Shown one piece after another: positions 62,831-64,000 of a DNA stretch of 64,000 bases. The DNA comes from Pelomonas sp. CA6 (GTDB taxonomy: Bacteria > Pseudomonadota > Gammaproteobacteria > Burkholderiales > Burkholderiaceae_C): assembly GCF_022549225.1 (NCBI RefSeq), contig NZ_JAKZFD010000013.1, forward strand, positions 1 to 64,000, in the 5' to 3' direction. How positions within the stretch are numbered: position 1 is the first letter of the stretch; every line of letters starts with the position of its first letter. Under the pieces are notes generated by a model. It saw only the letters and a program-made list of their open reading frames with translations. It was not told the DNA's origin and ran no database searches. The translations under genes were made by a program, and so were the position numbers.

Positions 62831-63460
62831 ATGCTGAGCCCCGACCAATTCCTCGCTTTTCTGCTTGCCGCGCTGCTGATCACCGCATCACCGGGCCCGG
62901 ACAACCTCATGGTGCTGAGCATGGGCATGTCGCGCGGGCGGCGCCAGGGCGTGGTCTTCGGCCTGGGCTGCGCGCTGGGCTGCCTGAGCCACACGGTGCT
63001 GGCCGCGGTAGGCGTCAGCGCGCTGGTCGCGGCCTCGCCGCTGGCCTTCACGGCGCTGAAGGTGGCGGGCGGGCTCTACCTGATCTGGCTGGGCCTCCAG
63101 GCCTTGCGCAGCACCGGCGGCGCGCGCGTCGGCGCGGCCGAGCCTGCGGCGGCGCCATCGCTGTGCACGCTGTTCTTCAAGGGCGTGTTCGCGAACGCGA
63201 TCAACCCCAAGGTCGTGCTCTTCTTTCTGTCCTTCCTCCCCCAGTTCGTCGTGCCGGCGAACGGGCCCGTGGGCACGCAGCTGGCGTTGCTGGGGCTGGT
63301 GTTCACCGCCCAGGCCGCGCTGCTGTTCGGGCTGCTGGGCTGGTTTGCCGGCGCGATCGGCCAATGGCTCAACCGTCGCCCCCGCGCCGGCCTGTGGCTG
63401 GACCGCGTGGCGGGAGCCGTCTTCGTGGGCCTGGGCCTGCGGCTGATCGTCGCCCGATGA
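62831..63460 (+). CDS. LysE family amino-acid exporter
   Basis: The 209-residue protein has six membrane helices and the family N-terminus FLLAALLITASPGPDNLMVL, with the conserved G-rich FGLGCALGCLSHTVLAAVG and the FFKGVFANAINPKVVLFFLSFLPQFV segment. LysE/RhtB proteins export amino acids such as lysine, homoserine or threonine; the substrate cannot be told from sequence. It starts 35 bases after waaA without a Shine-Dalgarno sequence. Confidence 0.92.
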   Translation: MLSPDQFLAFLLAALLITASPGPDNLMVLSMGMSRGRRQGVVFGLGCALGCLSHTVLAAVGVSALVAASPLAFTALKVAGGLYLIWLGLQALRSTGGARVGAAEPAAAPSLCTLFFKGVFANAINPKVVLFFLSFLPQFVVPANGPVGTQLALLGLVFTAQAALLFGLLGWFAGAIGQWLNRRPRAGLWLDRVAGAVFVGLGLRLIVAR

Positions 63461-63597
63461 GCAAGGCTCGGTGATCCGGCGCCCGAAACCCGGCGGGGGC
63501 TCTGCGCGGCGTGCCGGCGACGGGGATGCGGACGAGGGCCAGGGCGAGGGCGAAAGAGCCCCGGCAAATTGCCGCTCGGCCCCCCGCCTCGCAGACC

Positions 63598-63621
63598 CTG
63601 AAAAAGAGACGGGAACCCGTC
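63598..63621 (-). terminator. Rho-independent terminator of the GspE/PilB-type gene
   Basis: GACGGG (63608-63613) and CCCGTC (63616-63621) are perfect complements; in RNA the stem would be five pairs with a GUUC loop. Read on the minus strand it is followed by TCTTTTTC. It lies 10 bases after the stop codon at 63632. Confidence 0.65.
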
Positions 63622-63631
63622 CTCAGCCCAG

Positions 63632-64000
63632 CTACTGGTTGCTGGTCGCCCTGACCTCACCCAGGGTGGTGACCCCCTGCAGCACTTTCAGGATCCCATC
63701 CTGACGCAGCGTCCGCATTCCCTCCTGCAGCCCCTGCTGAAGAATCTGCTCGGCGCGCGCGCCAGTCTGGATGAGCCGGCGCTGCTCGCGCGAAACGACC
63801 AGCAGCTCGTGCAGGCCGGCGCGACCCTTGAAGCCGGTTTGGTCGCACTTGGCGCAGCCCGGCGAGTGGTAGTGCTGGAAGCTGCCGCCCAGCTGCTCGC
63901 GCCACTGCGCGCGCAACTGGTCCTCGCGCGGACGCTGCTCGGCGGGGAAGGCATGCCGGTAGTCGGCGACCAGCTCGGCCAGCGCTTCTTCGGACATGGG
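63632..64000 (-). CDS. GspE/PulE (PilB)-type secretion ATPase, C-terminal part (runs off the right edge)
   Basis: The visible 122 residues are open to the window edge and correspond to the C-terminal end of a type II secretion / type IV pilus assembly ATPase: the CxxC element SPGCAKCDQTGFKGRAGLHELL, then REQRRLIQTGA, LQEGMRTLRQDGILKVLQGVTTLGEVRATSNQ. These align with the final segment of GspE/PilB proteins, where the first pair of zinc-finger cysteines would lie upstream, outside the window or replaced here by a single CAKC. The catalytic Walker motifs are beyond the edge. The methionine near the edge is internal, not the start. Confidence 0.9.
   Translation of the reverse strand, partial: PMSEEALAELVADYRHAFPAEQRPREDQLRAQWREQLGGSFQHYHSPGCAKCDQTGFKGRAGLHELLVVSREQRRLIQTGARAEQILQQGLQEGMRTLRQDGILKVLQGVTTLGEVRATSNQ

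Overview
This is a GC-rich (roughly 68-70%), gene-dense chromosomal segment from a betaproteobacterium of the order Burkholderiales, most like the Roseateles/Mitsuaria/Rubrivivax group. The assignment rests on gene order: (lysR)-leuC-leuD-leuB-asd-fimV-truA-trpF-trpB-trpA-accD-folC-SPOR-cvpA-purF-metZ-gltX, then dapC-dapD-pilU-dapE and smc-zipA-ligA, all hallmark arrangements of this order. No phage, plasmid, IS element or CRISPR array was found.

Layout. (1) 1-693, minus: the N-terminal 231 residues of an octapeptide-repeat protein that runs off the left edge, preceded by a sigma-28-like promoter. (2) 1011-9767: a propionate/methylmalonyl-CoA catabolic cluster with a divergent GntR-FCD regulator, methylmalonyl-CoA mutase, a GNAT acetyltransferase, the MeaB G-protein chaperone, propionyl-CoA carboxylase beta and alpha subunits, and a VOC protein that is probably the epimerase. 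A perfect 16-bp palindrome lies between regulator and mutase. (3) 9776-10136: a two-copy ~112-bp structured repeat, then a palindrome-rich LysR control region. (4) 10143-30332: the conserved biosynthetic block for leucine, aspartate semialdehyde, tryptophan, malonyl-CoA, folate, purine, methionine and Glu-tRNA, also encoding FimV, TruA, a SPOR protein and CvpA. (5) 30487-31233: a duplicated tRNA array, (Ala-Glu-Asp) twice, closed by a strong terminator. (6) 31504-34629: lexA with an SOS box and a co-oriented helix-hairpin-helix gene, divergent L-asparaginase, and an ohrR-ohr peroxide-resistance pair with two overlapping operators. (7) 34695-42994, minus: a compact queF-SET-dapC-dapD-pilU-dapE-prmB-ABC-F run. 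(8) 43148-51322, plus: smc, zipA, a CNNM/CorC-type membrane protein and ligA. (9) 51329-58252: an SRPBCC protein, an EAL protein with a degenerate GGDEF domain, a chemoreceptor, a TetR regulator, a GNAT, an EamA exporter and Ogt. (10) 58255-64000: an Ada-AlkA fusion, phosphomannomutase/phosphoglucomutase, WaaA, a LysE-type exporter and the C-terminal end of a GspE/PilB-type ATPase.

Functionally, the window converts propionyl-CoA to succinyl-CoA and contains a near-complete succinylase branch of diaminopimelate/lysine synthesis (asd, dapC, dapD, dapE). It also holds an alkylation-repair operon (ada-alkA, ogt) and an SOS master-regulator locus. I did not find a clearly novel multi-gene system. 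The least explained items are the octapeptide-repeat protein with its putative flagellar-sigma promoter, the 112-bp tandem structured repeat, the nested palindromes before lysR, and the SET-domain gene embedded in the queF-dap operon.
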